Shown here: one piece after another, positions 42,956 through 50,984 of the stretch
Layout: every line of letters starts with the position of its first letter
Numbering within the stretch: the stretch's first letter is position 1
Source of the DNA: an uncultured Prevotella sp.
GTDB taxonomy: Bacteria > Bacteroidota > Bacteroidia > Bacteroidales > Bacteroidaceae
Direction of reading: 5' to 3'
NCBI GenBank assembly: GCA_944320195.1
Contig: CALUGP010000002.1
Location: 1-64,000, forward strand
Length of the DNA: 64,000 nt
The notes under the pieces: generated by a model
What the model saw: the letters and a program-made list of their open reading frames with translations, nothing else
The model's database searches: none
Told to the model about the DNA's origin: nothing
Position numbers and translations under genes: made by a program

Positions 42956-44174
42956 CATAAAGACCATCGCCGGCATCGTAAGCGATGGCGTTTCGCGCCT
43001 GCAAGGAGCAGAGATGAAGCGTCTCGAAACAATTGACAACGCTTGGATACTTGTAGAAAACGGAAAAATATCAGCCTTCGGAAGCATGGAAGACATGCCT
43101 TCCGGGGGCTTTTCTGTCGACAAAGAAATTGACGCGCGGGGCGGAACGGTGATGCCGTCGTGGTGCGACCCTCACACGCACATCGTCTACGCAGGCAGCC
43201 GCGAGGGCGAGTTTGTCGATAAAATCATGGGCTTGAGTTATGCCGAGATAGCCCGTAGGGGCGGCGGAATACTCAACTCTGCCGACCTGCTGCACACTCT
43301 CTGTGAAGACGAACTGTATCATCAGGCCATGCGCCGTACACGGGAAATAATGCGCAAGGGCACGGGCTGTGTGGAGATAAAGAGCGGATACGGACTCAAT
43401 ACGGCTGACGAGCTGAAGATGCTGCGCGTCATTCAAAGGATTAAAGAGAGCGTGCCGATGCGCGTAGTGTCAACATTCCTTGGCGCACACGCCGTTGGGA
43501 GGCAGTACGGTCACGACGAATACGTAAACCTCATCATATCAGAAATGCTGCCAGAGGTAGGCCGCGAGCGGCTGGCCGACTATGTTGACGTGTTCTGCGA
43601 CGAAGGTTTCTTCACTCCTGAGGACACCGACCGCATACTCGAAGCCGCTGAGAAGTGGGGCTTGAAGCCGAAAATCCACGTGGACGAGCTGGCCGCCACT
43701 GGCGGACTTCCCGTCGCGGTGAAGCATGGCGCGTTGTCGGTTGACCATTTGGAGAACATGCCCGAAAGCGAGTTTGCCATCCTGAAGGACAGCCAGACGA
43801 TGCCCACCGTGCTACCTGGCACGTCGTTCTTCCTCAACATGCCATACGCCCCGGCGCGAAAAATGATAGACGCAGGACTTGGAGTTGCCGTTGCAAGCGA
43901 CTACAACCCTGGTTCGACCCCCTCCGGCGACATGAAGTTCGTAGTCTCGCTGGCCTGCATCAAGATGCGCCTCCTGCCGCAAGAGGCTATCAACGCAGCC
44001 ACGCTCAACGCCGCATACGCCATGGGGTTGAGCGGCGATTACGGCTCAATCACCGTTGGCAAGGCCGCCAACTTTTTCATTACCGAGCCAATCCCGTCAG
44101 TCAATTACATACCTTACGCTTACACATCGCCTATTATAAATAAGGTGTTCATAAATGGAAAGGAAGAGGTTTAA
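42936..44174 (+). CDS. hutI: imidazolonepropionase
   Basis: 412 residues, amidohydrolase superfamily. It opens imidazolonepropionate to formiminoglutamate, the substrate of FtcD. The metal site is visible as CDPHTHIVYAG, with further ligands in HVDEL, the HGALSVDHLE block and ASDYNPGSTPS. The start overlaps hutH by 20 nt. The stop codon is within the left arm of the following repeat. Confidence 0.96.
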   Translation: MRLLVSNIKTIAGIVSDGVSRLQGAEMKRLETIDNAWILVENGKISAFGSMEDMPSGGFSVDKEIDARGGTVMPSWCDPHTHIVYAGSREGEFVDKIMGLSYAEIARRGGGILNSADLLHTLCEDELYHQAMRRTREIMRKGTGCVEIKSGYGLNTADELKMLRVIQRIKESVPMRVVSTFLGAHAVGRQYGHDEYVNLIISEMLPEVGRERLADYVDVFCDEGFFTPEDTDRILEAAEKWGLKPKIHVDELAATGGLPVAVKHGALSVDHLENMPESEFAILKDSQTMPTVLPGTSFFLNMPYAPARKMIDAGLGVAVASDYNPGSTPSGDMKFVVSLACIKMRLLPQEAINAATLNAAYAMGLSGDYGSITVGKAANFFITEPIPSVNYIPYAYTSPIINKVFINGKEEV

Positions 44175-44269
44175 GTGAAGAGTGGAGAACGAAGAGTGAA
44201 GAATTAATGTGCTTTTTATGAATTAAAACATTTGAATTCTTCACTCTTCGTTCTCCACTCTTCACTTAA
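44171..44269. terminator. 35-bp perfect inverted repeat after hutI
   Basis: Arms 44171-44205 and 44235-44269 are exact complements made of GTGAAGAGTGGAGAACGAAG-type sequence. They lie between hutI (+) and the unknown gene at 44310 (-). The hutI TAA is inside the arm. The same sequence type is found inside mfd at 4056-4160. Confidence 0.75.
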
Positions 44270-44309
44270 CTCCGTTCTGATTTTTCACCTTTCACTTTTA
44301 CCTTTCCAC

Positions 44310-45176
44310 TTAAATTCCATTCACCGTCTTGGCTTTGTATGGCTCATATTTCAGCCATTCGATCAGTTCCGGCGTGTCCTTACGCGGTCGTGAGAACGTG
44401 TACGTCTCGCCGCAGCCGTTCAGTTTGATTTCGTCAGGCGTGTGACTGAGCAGCGACCAATATATGAGCCCGTCGCCGGCAAAGACGCAACGCGTAGGGT
44501 CAAACTTCGAGATGTCTATCGGCGGCAGGTTTGTCAGGAACTCGTGGCTGTCGTAGAAAAAGATGTTCGAGCGTTCGCCGGTGTTCGGATTCTTCATCAT
44601 CCGTATGTTCTGGATGAACAGCGAGCCTTCGTTGCACTGCAACATGGCCGCCGCGCGCAGGTAAACCATGCCTCCGCCGACAGCGTACATGAACGAGTTG
44701 CGGTTTGTTCCGACCATCACCTGTACGCTGTTGCCGTCGGCATTCACCACCGTGCCCAGCTGCCACTCTTGCAGGCAACGGCCTATATCCAGCTTGGTTG
44801 CGGCCTGCGGCATGTCGTAAGGCTGCATTATGTCAATGCCCTCAACCTGCCTCAGAGTGTCGCCGCCGATGCAGAGCATGCCGTCAGAGGGTCTGTTGAT
44901 GATGTAGCCGGGCGTCTTGCCAAACGTGATTGTGTCCTTGGCGAACGTCGTCAGCATGTCAATTCCGCGCGAGGGGACGCGCAGCGCACCGTAGCCTGTG
45001 CCCGACACGGTGTCCCTGTGGAAGTACATCATCACCGAGTCGGTGAACACCGCCTCGCTCTTCATGCCGGCCCAAACGCCGCGATACTTGCCGAAACCTG
45101 CCTGTTGCGCCCGCGCCGCGCCTGTCGTGACAGCGAGCAATAGAACCGTCAATGCTGTAAAAAATGCTCTTTTCAT
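44310..45176 (-). CDS. secreted protein of unknown function
   Basis: 288 residues from the ATG at 45176, which gives a clean signal peptide (MKRAFFTALTVLLLAVTTG, cut near ARAQQ); an upstream ATG at 45188 is less likely. The mature part looks beta-rich (KYRGVWAGMKSEAVFTDSVMMYF, SFMYAVGGGMVYLRAAAM). I do not recognise a family. It stands alone, facing hutI, with two operator-like palindromes directly upstream, so it may be tightly regulated. Confidence 0.7.
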   Translation of the reverse strand: MKRAFFTALTVLLLAVTTGAARAQQAGFGKYRGVWAGMKSEAVFTDSVMMYFHRDTVSGTGYGALRVPSRGIDMLTTFAKDTITFGKTPGYIINRPSDGMLCIGGDTLRQVEGIDIMQPYDMPQAATKLDIGRCLQEWQLGTVVNADGNSVQVMVGTNRNSFMYAVGGGMVYLRAAAMLQCNEGSLFIQNIRMMKNPNTGERSNIFFYDSHEFLTNLPPIDISKFDPTRCVFAGDGLIYWSLLSHTPDEIKLNGCGETYTFSRPRKDTPELIEWLKYEPYKAKTVNGI

Positions 45177-45197
45177 ATTGTAAAACACTTTATCGCT

Positions 45198-45235
45198 GTT
45201 ATTGACAATAACGTTGTCATTATTAATGATAACGT
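45198..45235 (-). promoter_or_regulatory. two adjacent operator-like palindromes
   Basis: GTTATTGACAATAAC at 45198-45212 is a perfect 7-1-7 palindrome. Overlapping it by two bases, 45211-45235 is a 25-bp palindrome with core TCATTATTAATGA and one mismatch between arms. Both lie 20-60 bp upstream of the gene at 45176, where a repressor or activator would bind. Confidence 0.5.
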
Positions 45236-45417
45236 ATCAGATAAAGAAAACATGACAAAGCGCAGCATTATTTTATACTTTTTTATACCTTCTATATAAT
45301 CAGAATGCATGACGGAGAGCGTCTTTGCCATCCGTCATATCCACTTCAGCACAGACAAAAAGGCTCGTTGCCGTGCCATGCGAAGTCGTCTGTGTAACCC
45401 CTTGATATTCAACGCCT

Positions 45418-45500
45418 TTGCAAAAGGCCGTCTTTCAGCTTGTAAAAGACGGCCTTTTAGCCCGCGATTGACGGCCTTTTGGAAGCCGATTTGCCGTCAA
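45418..45500. repeat. GGCCGTC repeat cluster f
   Basis: Units GCAAAAGGCCGTCTTTCAG, TAAAAGACGGCCTTTTAG, GATTGACGGCCTTTTGG and GATTTGCCGTCAAT. It ends within a few bases of the TIR element at 45503, as clusters b and d do with their elements. Confidence 0.85.
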
Positions 45501-45502
45501 TG

Positions 45503-45651
45503 GGGTTCATCCGCAAAACCTTTTGGATGGACATGTGGCTCTATTAGATGTGACACATTATTTCATTTGCAAATACATCCTGCCTGGATTAAGGTTGGAT
45601 GGTGTTATTAATAGAACTTATTTTTAATCCAAAAGGTTTGCGGATGAACCC
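45503..45651. mobile_element. MITE-like element A, copy 3 (no hairpin insert)
   Basis: A 149-bp element with terminal inverted repeats GGGTTCATCCGCAAAACC and, inverted, GGGTTCATCCGCAAACC, which continue to TTTTGGAT (about 26 bp). It is in reverse orientation to copy 1. At the position of the hairpin in copies 1 and 2 it simply reads TTAATCCAGGCAGGATG on the complementary strand. It thus looks like an empty version. No reading frame. Confidence 0.8.
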
Positions 45652-45786
45652 AATTGGAAAACATATCATTACTTTTCATCGCGATAATTTCAGCGGACGG
45701 GATTTTTATTGTACTTTTGCCGCGCCGAACAAGGACTGGACAGGCCATGCGGCCAATGCAAATCACATGTACACAAAGACATCCAA

Positions 45787-47259
45787 ATGAGATTAATCAG
45801 AAATTTATTAATTGCCTTGTTGCCACTATGCGGCCTCGAAGCGGCCGCCGAGGGTGACACTTTGAGCTACAGACTGGAACTGTCGGGCAACGCCTCCACG
45901 GGCGACTACGCCCCTCTGTGGTTCACGGCGAACCGCTACGGGCTCTCGTCGGAGCGTCCGCAGAGCGGATACCTGCGTGCTGGAGTACAGTACACCACGC
46001 GCTTCGGCCACGGCTGGAGCCTGCAATCCGGGCTTGACCTGGCCGGAGCCATCGACCAGACGGCGCCCTTCGTAGTGCAACAGGCATACGCCGACCTGTC
46101 GTGGAAGGTGCTGACACTGAGCGTGGGAGCCAAGGAACGCGGCGCGTTTCCGCTTGAGAAAGACATGCGCCTGTCAAGCGGCATGATGGTGGAAGGAGTC
46201 AACGCAAGGCCAATTCCGCAGGTGCGGCTTGAGATGAAACAGTACTGGAACGTTCCGCTGACGCGCGGCTGGCTCGGCCTGAAGGGGCATATAGGTTACG
46301 GCGTGCTGACAGACGGACGCTGGCGCGAGAACTTCGTGAAGACCGGACAGAGTTTTTCAAAACGCGCTGTATATCACACCAAGTCGCTGATGTTCCGTGT
46401 GGGCAACGCCGAGAAGTTCCCGTTGACGATGGAGATAGGCATGCTTGAGACGGCACAGTTCGGCGGCAGCATGTGGAAAAAGCAGTCCGACGGCTCGTCA
46501 ATAATGACCGCCAACATGCCCAACGGCTTCAAAGACTTCCTCAAAGCCATCATACCCATACAGGAAAGCACCATCGAAAACATTGAGGGGAACCACACCG
46601 GCAGTTGGAACTTCGCCCTCAACTACACGGCAAAGACGTGGAAGGCACGCGTGTATTACGAGCACTTCTTCGACGACCACAGCCAGCTCACCTGGCAATA
46701 CGGCCGCTGGAAAGACGGACATATTGGCGTGGAAGTCACCCTTCCGAAGAATCCCGTCGTCACGAAAGTGCTATGGGAAGGGCTGTGCACCACCGACCAG
46801 ACCGGCCCCATACTGTATGACGGCGTGGCAGGCTCGTTCAACGACCTGCAAATGTCAGGCGGCGACAACTATTACAACCATGCAACATACCCCTGGACGC
46901 ACTGGGGGCAGAACATCGGCCACCCCTTCATATACGGCCCCGTGTATGGAGACGACGGCCGGCTGGAATTCCACAGCAGCAGGGTAAAGGCTCACCACAT
47001 AGGCATCGGCGGCAATCCCACCGGCGAGCTGGCCTACCGCATGCTGCTCTCGTTCACCCGTCATTGGGGAACTTACCGCGAACCACTCGACGCCGTGCGC
47101 CGGCAGAACAGCATGTTGTTCGAACTCACCTATGCGCCGAAGCGTCTCCGCGGATGGGAATTTACCGCATCGTGCGGCGTTGACGACGGGAATTACCTCG
47201 GCAACAGTGTCGGAGGAATGATAACAATATGTAAAAGCGGACTTTTATGGACAAGATGA
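45787..47259 (+). CDS. capsule assembly Wzi-family outer-membrane protein
   Basis: 490 residues from the ATG at 45787 after a signal peptide (LLIALLPLCGLEAAAEG). It is beta-barrel-like throughout: YAPLWFTANRYGLSS near the N-terminus is typical of Wzi-family proteins, and a final KSGLL strand closes the barrel. Wzi helps attach capsule to the cell surface. The gene stands 15 kb away from the capsule operon. TACTTTTG at 45712-45719 is a likely -7 box. It overlaps the next gene by 13 nt. Confidence 0.85.
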   Translation: MRLIRNLLIALLPLCGLEAAAEGDTLSYRLELSGNASTGDYAPLWFTANRYGLSSERPQSGYLRAGVQYTTRFGHGWSLQSGLDLAGAIDQTAPFVVQQAYADLSWKVLTLSVGAKERGAFPLEKDMRLSSGMMVEGVNARPIPQVRLEMKQYWNVPLTRGWLGLKGHIGYGVLTDGRWRENFVKTGQSFSKRAVYHTKSLMFRVGNAEKFPLTMEIGMLETAQFGGSMWKKQSDGSSIMTANMPNGFKDFLKAIIPIQESTIENIEGNHTGSWNFALNYTAKTWKARVYYEHFFDDHSQLTWQYGRWKDGHIGVEVTLPKNPVVTKVLWEGLCTTDQTGPILYDGVAGSFNDLQMSGGDNYYNHATYPWTHWGQNIGHPFIYGPVYGDDGRLEFHSSRVKAHHIGIGGNPTGELAYRMLLSFTRHWGTYREPLDAVRRQNSMLFELTYAPKRLRGWEFTASCGVDDGNYLGNSVGGMITICKSGLLWTR

Positions 47260-47696
47260 TATTAAAAGCGACATTGCTACTTATGATGTGCGCAACGGTT
47301 TACGGTTGCGAATGGAAAGACCCAATCGACGAAGACATTGAAGGATTCTGGCGGCTTGAACGCTTTGAGACCGTGGCCGACGGACAGATGCACGAATGCG
47401 AACGCATCTTTTTCGGCATAACGCGCATGGTTGTCGAAGTGGCAGAAAGACAAGGGCCTAACGACTATGGCGCATTCGTGGCACGCATGGAATACAAAGA
47501 CGGACGGCGGAAAGTGGTTTTCCGCGACTTCAAACAGCGCGCCAACACCAGTGACAACCACCAGGACGCCACCGTGGAACAGCTCCTCCCATTCGGCATG
47601 AACGCCACTACGACTGAGTTCGAGGTAGTTGTCGCCGACGGAGACAACCTCGTGTTGCGCTCGGATTACGCCACATTGCAGATGAAAAGGTTTTGA
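47247..47696 (+). CDS. small lipocalin-like lipoprotein
   Basis: 149 residues (146 if the ATG at 47256 is used). The lipoprotein signal ends in ATVYGC, followed by EWKDPIDEDIEGFWRLERFE, the opening of lipocalin-like Bacteroidota domains; the rest is beta-rich. The mature start carries acidic residues. It overlaps the Wzi gene and would be made with it, so a role in the same surface process is possible, but only an inference. Confidence 0.72.
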   Translation: MDKMILKATLLLMMCATVYGCEWKDPIDEDIEGFWRLERFETVADGQMHECERIFFGITRMVVEVAERQGPNDYGAFVARMEYKDGRRKVVFRDFKQRANTSDNHQDATVEQLLPFGMNATTTEFEVVVADGDNLVLRSDYATLQMKRF

Positions 47697-47731
47697 CCTT
47701 GCACAAGTTTGCATGCAACAAGACAAAAGAA

Positions 47732-47775
47732 AAAGTAACAATCAAGCACCGGCTGACGGCCTTGATTGTTACTTT
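47732..47775. terminator. bidirectional terminator between the lipoprotein gene and dnaX
   Basis: AAAGTAACAATCAAG (47732-47746) pairs exactly with CTTGATTGTTACTTT (47761-47775) across a 14-nt loop. T-rich sequence follows on the plus strand and A-rich sequence precedes on the other side. Confidence 0.85.
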
Positions 47776-47790
47776 CTTATTTCTTCCGGC

Positions 47791-49575
47791 TTAGTCCAGC
47801 TCAAGTTTCAACTCTTCGCTGAGCCTTGCAAACGCACGGTTCTCTGTTTTCAACTTCTCGAAACGCTCAAGTTTTGTCGGGATTCTCTTTATTTCTTCAG
47901 GTCTGGCCAAGCGTAAGTTGAGCGACAACGAACTGTTTTTCAACGCCTGCGCAAGCGTGTTGCGTATGCGTCCCCTTATCTTCTGGATGTCATCCATCAG
48001 TATTTTGTTGTCAACAACGACCTCAACGTCGGGGAAAGAGGTTATCTTCGGCTCGATGTTCTTCATCCTCGCGGCAAGTCCGGTAAGCTCTTCCGGCATG
48101 CGTGTGCACATCGCCATCCATTGCTTCAGCAGCTCTTCTTCCGTAAAGGTGCTCCGTGTGCCGTCGTCATGGACCACAAGCGGCGTTTCCTCAACGGGTT
48201 TACGTGCGTCAGCCCGATGCCTCAAATTGTCGAAAGTCTTGCCTATACGCGACAACTTCAACCCCTTCAGCGGAGTAGGCTTGGTGTCATCCGCACTGGC
48301 CGGAACGGCCTTCGTAGCCTCTGCCGGCGCGTTCTTGACATCAGCTGAAGCCGTTTTCTCATTGCCACGGCGCACATCCTCGGCCACCTGCATAGCCTTC
48401 TGCGGACGCGTGCCGATAAGTCTTTTAAACAGGGATTTCAATCTTTTAGGGCCACGCCCTTGTCCGGCGGAGTCGTCATCGGGCTGGGTAAGCTGCGATA
48501 TCTCTATCAATGTCAGCTCAACAAGCAGCCTCTTGTTGCCGCTCTGGCGGTAATTCACGTCGCATTCGTTCATTATGCGGAGCGCGTTGTACAGGAACTT
48601 GGGCGTACAACGGGCGGCTTGCTCACGATAACGGGCTGTCTGCCGCTCGCCGACATGGAGCAGAGGCAAGGTCTGCTCGTCCTTGGCCATGAGAACGTTG
48701 CGCACATGTAAGGCGAGGCCCGATATCAGGTTGGCTCCGTCAAAGCCTTTTCTTATTATACCATCGAGAAGCGCCATCAGCTCGGCCGTCTTGTTTTCGA
48801 GGCACAAGTCTACAATGCTAAAGTAATTGTCAGAATCAAGGACGTTAAGGTCTTCTATCACCTTGGCATACGTTATGTCGCCCTGGCAGAAGCTGGCGGC
48901 CTGGTCAAAGATGGAGAGCGCGTCCCTCATGCCGCCGTCAGCTTTCTCGGCTATCACCTCAAGAGCCTCTTCCTCATACTTGATTCCCTCGTTTCCGGCT
49001 ACCTTCTTGAGCTGGTTGACGATGCCTGCGACGGTCATGCGCTCGAAGTCGTATATCTGGCAACGCGACAGGATGGTAGGCAGAATCTTGTGTTTCTCGG
49101 TCGTAGCCAGGATGAACACCACGTGGGCGGGTGGTTCTTCGAGCGTTTTGAGAAACGCGTTGAACGCCGCCGTTGACAGCATGTGCACCTCGTCGATGAT
49201 GAACACCTTGTATTTGCCCACCTGTGGAGGTATGCGCGTCTGTTCCATCAGCGCCTTGATGTTCTCCACGGAGTTGTTGCTCGCCGCGTCAAGTTCGTAA
49301 ATATTGAACGAGCGTTGCTCGTTGAAGGCCGTGCAACTCTCGCATTCGTTGCACGCCTCGCCGTTCTCCGTAGGGTTAAGACAGTTTATCGCCTTGGCGA
49401 AGATGCGCGCGCATGTTGTCTTTCCCACGCCGCGCGGACCGCAGAAAAGGTATGCATGGGCAAGCTTGCCGCTCTTCACGGCGTTGCGCAGGGTGGTGGT
49501 AAGCGCTTCCTGCCCTACCACGTCGTCAAAAGACTGTGGCCTGTACTTTCTTGCCGAGACTATGTATTGTTGCAT
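47791..49575 (-). CDS. dnaX: DNA polymerase III subunit gamma/tau
   Basis: 594 residues. Clamp-loader ATPase with Walker A GPRGVGKTTCARI (about residues 47-59), a zinc-binding Cys cluster (CLNP, CNECESC), DEVHMLS as Walker B, and the SRC box (LSRCQIYDF). The C-terminal part has the tau-like region, with a variable linker of about 100 residues. No slippery A-rich site for a gamma frameshift is evident. It follows asnA by 48 bp and ends at a strong terminator. Confidence 0.95.
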   Translation of the reverse strand: MQQYIVSARKYRPQSFDDVVGQEALTTTLRNAVKSGKLAHAYLFCGPRGVGKTTCARIFAKAINCLNPTENGEACNECESCTAFNEQRSFNIYELDAASNNSVENIKALMEQTRIPPQVGKYKVFIIDEVHMLSTAAFNAFLKTLEEPPAHVVFILATTEKHKILPTILSRCQIYDFERMTVAGIVNQLKKVAGNEGIKYEEEALEVIAEKADGGMRDALSIFDQAASFCQGDITYAKVIEDLNVLDSDNYFSIVDLCLENKTAELMALLDGIIRKGFDGANLISGLALHVRNVLMAKDEQTLPLLHVGERQTARYREQAARCTPKFLYNALRIMNECDVNYRQSGNKRLLVELTLIEISQLTQPDDDSAGQGRGPKRLKSLFKRLIGTRPQKAMQVAEDVRRGNEKTASADVKNAPAEATKAVPASADDTKPTPLKGLKLSRIGKTFDNLRHRADARKPVEETPLVVHDDGTRSTFTEEELLKQWMAMCTRMPEELTGLAARMKNIEPKITSFPDVEVVVDNKILMDDIQKIRGRIRNTLAQALKNSSLSLNLRLARPEEIKRIPTKLERFEKLKTENRAFARLSEELKLELD

Positions 49576-49623
49576 TATGATATATTAGTATGGTTTCTTC
49601 CGGTTGTCTTGCGTGTAATAAAA

Positions 49624-50664
49624 TCATATTATGGCCATGCCGAGGCGTGCGCACTCGTCAATCATGTCTTGCGGCCATACGCTCGCCTGGATTTCTCCCA
49701 CGTGCGCCTTATGCAGCAGAACCATGCACAGGCGGCTCTGGCCGATGCCGCCGCCGATGCTCTCGGGCAGCTCGCCGGCTATCAGGCGGCGGTGGAAATA
49801 GAGGTCGCGGCGAGCCTGCTGGCCGGTCATTTCGAGCTGGCGCAGCATGGCTTCCCTATCAACGCGGATGCCCATGGAAGACAGTTCGACCGCTCTCTGG
49901 AGCGGCGGATACCATATCAAGATGTCGCCGTTGAGCCCCTTGTGGCCGTCCGAGGTGGGCGTTGTCCAGTCGTCGTAGTCGGGTGCGCGCCCGTCGTGCG
50001 GCTTGCCGTCGGCCAAGGGTGCGCCAATGCCTATTACGAACACGGCTCCATACTCGCGGCAGACGGCGTCCTCACGCTCCTTGGCGCTCTTGCCGGGATA
50101 CATGGAGAGCAGGTCTTCGCTGTGGACGAAGTGTATGTTTTCAGGCAAGAACGGCTCAATCACTCCTGCGTAGCGCTCGCAAACGAGAAATTCCGTGCGC
50201 CTTATGGCCGAATAAATCCTGCGCACGGTGTCCTTCAAGGTGTCAAGCGTGCGTTGCGACGGCATTATCACGGCTTCCCAGTCCCACTGGTCGACATACA
50301 GCGAGTGCAGGTTGTCCAGTTCCTCGTCGGCCCTTATGGCGTTCATGTCGGTGTACACGCCGTATCCCGGCTCGATGCCGTAGTCGGCAAGGGTCAGCCT
50401 TTTCCACTTGGCCAGCGAGTGCACAACCTCCGCCTTGGCGTCGCCAAGATCCTTGATGGGGAACGTCACGGGGCGCTCCACGCCGTTCAGGTCGTCGTTT
50501 ATGCCAAGTCCTTTCAGCACGAACAGCGGCGCGGTGACACGGCGCAGCCTCAACTCTGTGGACAAGTTCATCTGGAAGAACTCTTTTATAAGCTTTATCC
50601 CCTGTTCCGTCTGCCGCATGTCAAGCAGCGGCCTGTATCCTTCAGGACGTATTAGTTTGCTCAT
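49624..50664 (-). CDS. asnA: aspartate-ammonia ligase (asparagine synthetase A)
   Basis: 346 residues. AsnA makes asparagine from aspartate and ammonia with ATP, and resembles class II aminoacyl-tRNA synthetases. The signature is clear: LRLRRVTAPLFV, VERPVTFPIK, HSLAKWKRLTL, LHSLYVDQWDWE and the C-terminal GGGIGQSRLCMVLLHKAHVGE. It has its own strong promoter; dnaX follows. Confidence 0.96.
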   Translation of the reverse strand: MSKLIRPEGYRPLLDMRQTEQGIKLIKEFFQMNLSTELRLRRVTAPLFVLKGLGINDDLNGVERPVTFPIKDLGDAKAEVVHSLAKWKRLTLADYGIEPGYGVYTDMNAIRADEELDNLHSLYVDQWDWEAVIMPSQRTLDTLKDTVRRIYSAIRRTEFLVCERYAGVIEPFLPENIHFVHSEDLLSMYPGKSAKEREDAVCREYGAVFVIGIGAPLADGKPHDGRAPDYDDWTTPTSDGHKGLNGDILIWYPPLQRAVELSSMGIRVDREAMLRQLEMTGQQARRDLYFHRRLIAGELPESIGGGIGQSRLCMVLLHKAHVGEIQASVWPQDMIDECARLGMAII

Positions 50665-50696
50665 GATATGATGTTTTCAATATGGTTATTACCATG

Positions 50697-50726
50697 CAAA
50701 GGTACAAAAACTTTGTCAATATGCAA
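50697..50726 (-). promoter_or_regulatory. asnA promoter
   Basis: On the minus strand TTG (50724-50726), 19 bp, TACCTTTG (50697-50704), about 33 bp before the asnA ATG. Confidence 0.7.
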
Positions 50727-50824
50727 CAAATACGCGCCTAAAAAACTCATTTTGACATAAAGGAGTAGCGCATGACGACGATTGTCAACACGCATACAAG
50801 CCGGCGACACGCAAGCGGCCTTTT

Positions 50825-50912
50825 CCCAAAAGACGGCAAACCGCATTGCAAAAGGCCGTCAATTGCAATGCAAAAGGCCGTCTTTTAGGAGCTAAAAGAC
50901 GGCCTTTTGGAA
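50825..50912. repeat. GGCCGTC repeat cluster g
   Basis: Units CCAAAAGACGGCAAA, TTGCAAAAGGCCGTCAATTG, GCAAAAGGCCGTCTTTTAG and CTAAAAGACGGCCTTTTGG. It lies between the asnA promoter and the 3' end of the DUF6359 gene. Confidence 0.85.
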
Positions 50913-50984
50913 CAGCGCTGACTATCAGGCAGTTAGCCGCGCCCGGCAAGCCGGCCCATGTGTAAGGTCAATGCTACTGGATTG

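Noticed and set aside
47791..49575. Programmed frameshift in dnaX producing gamma
   Set aside because: No run of A residues of the slippery type was seen at the domain boundary.
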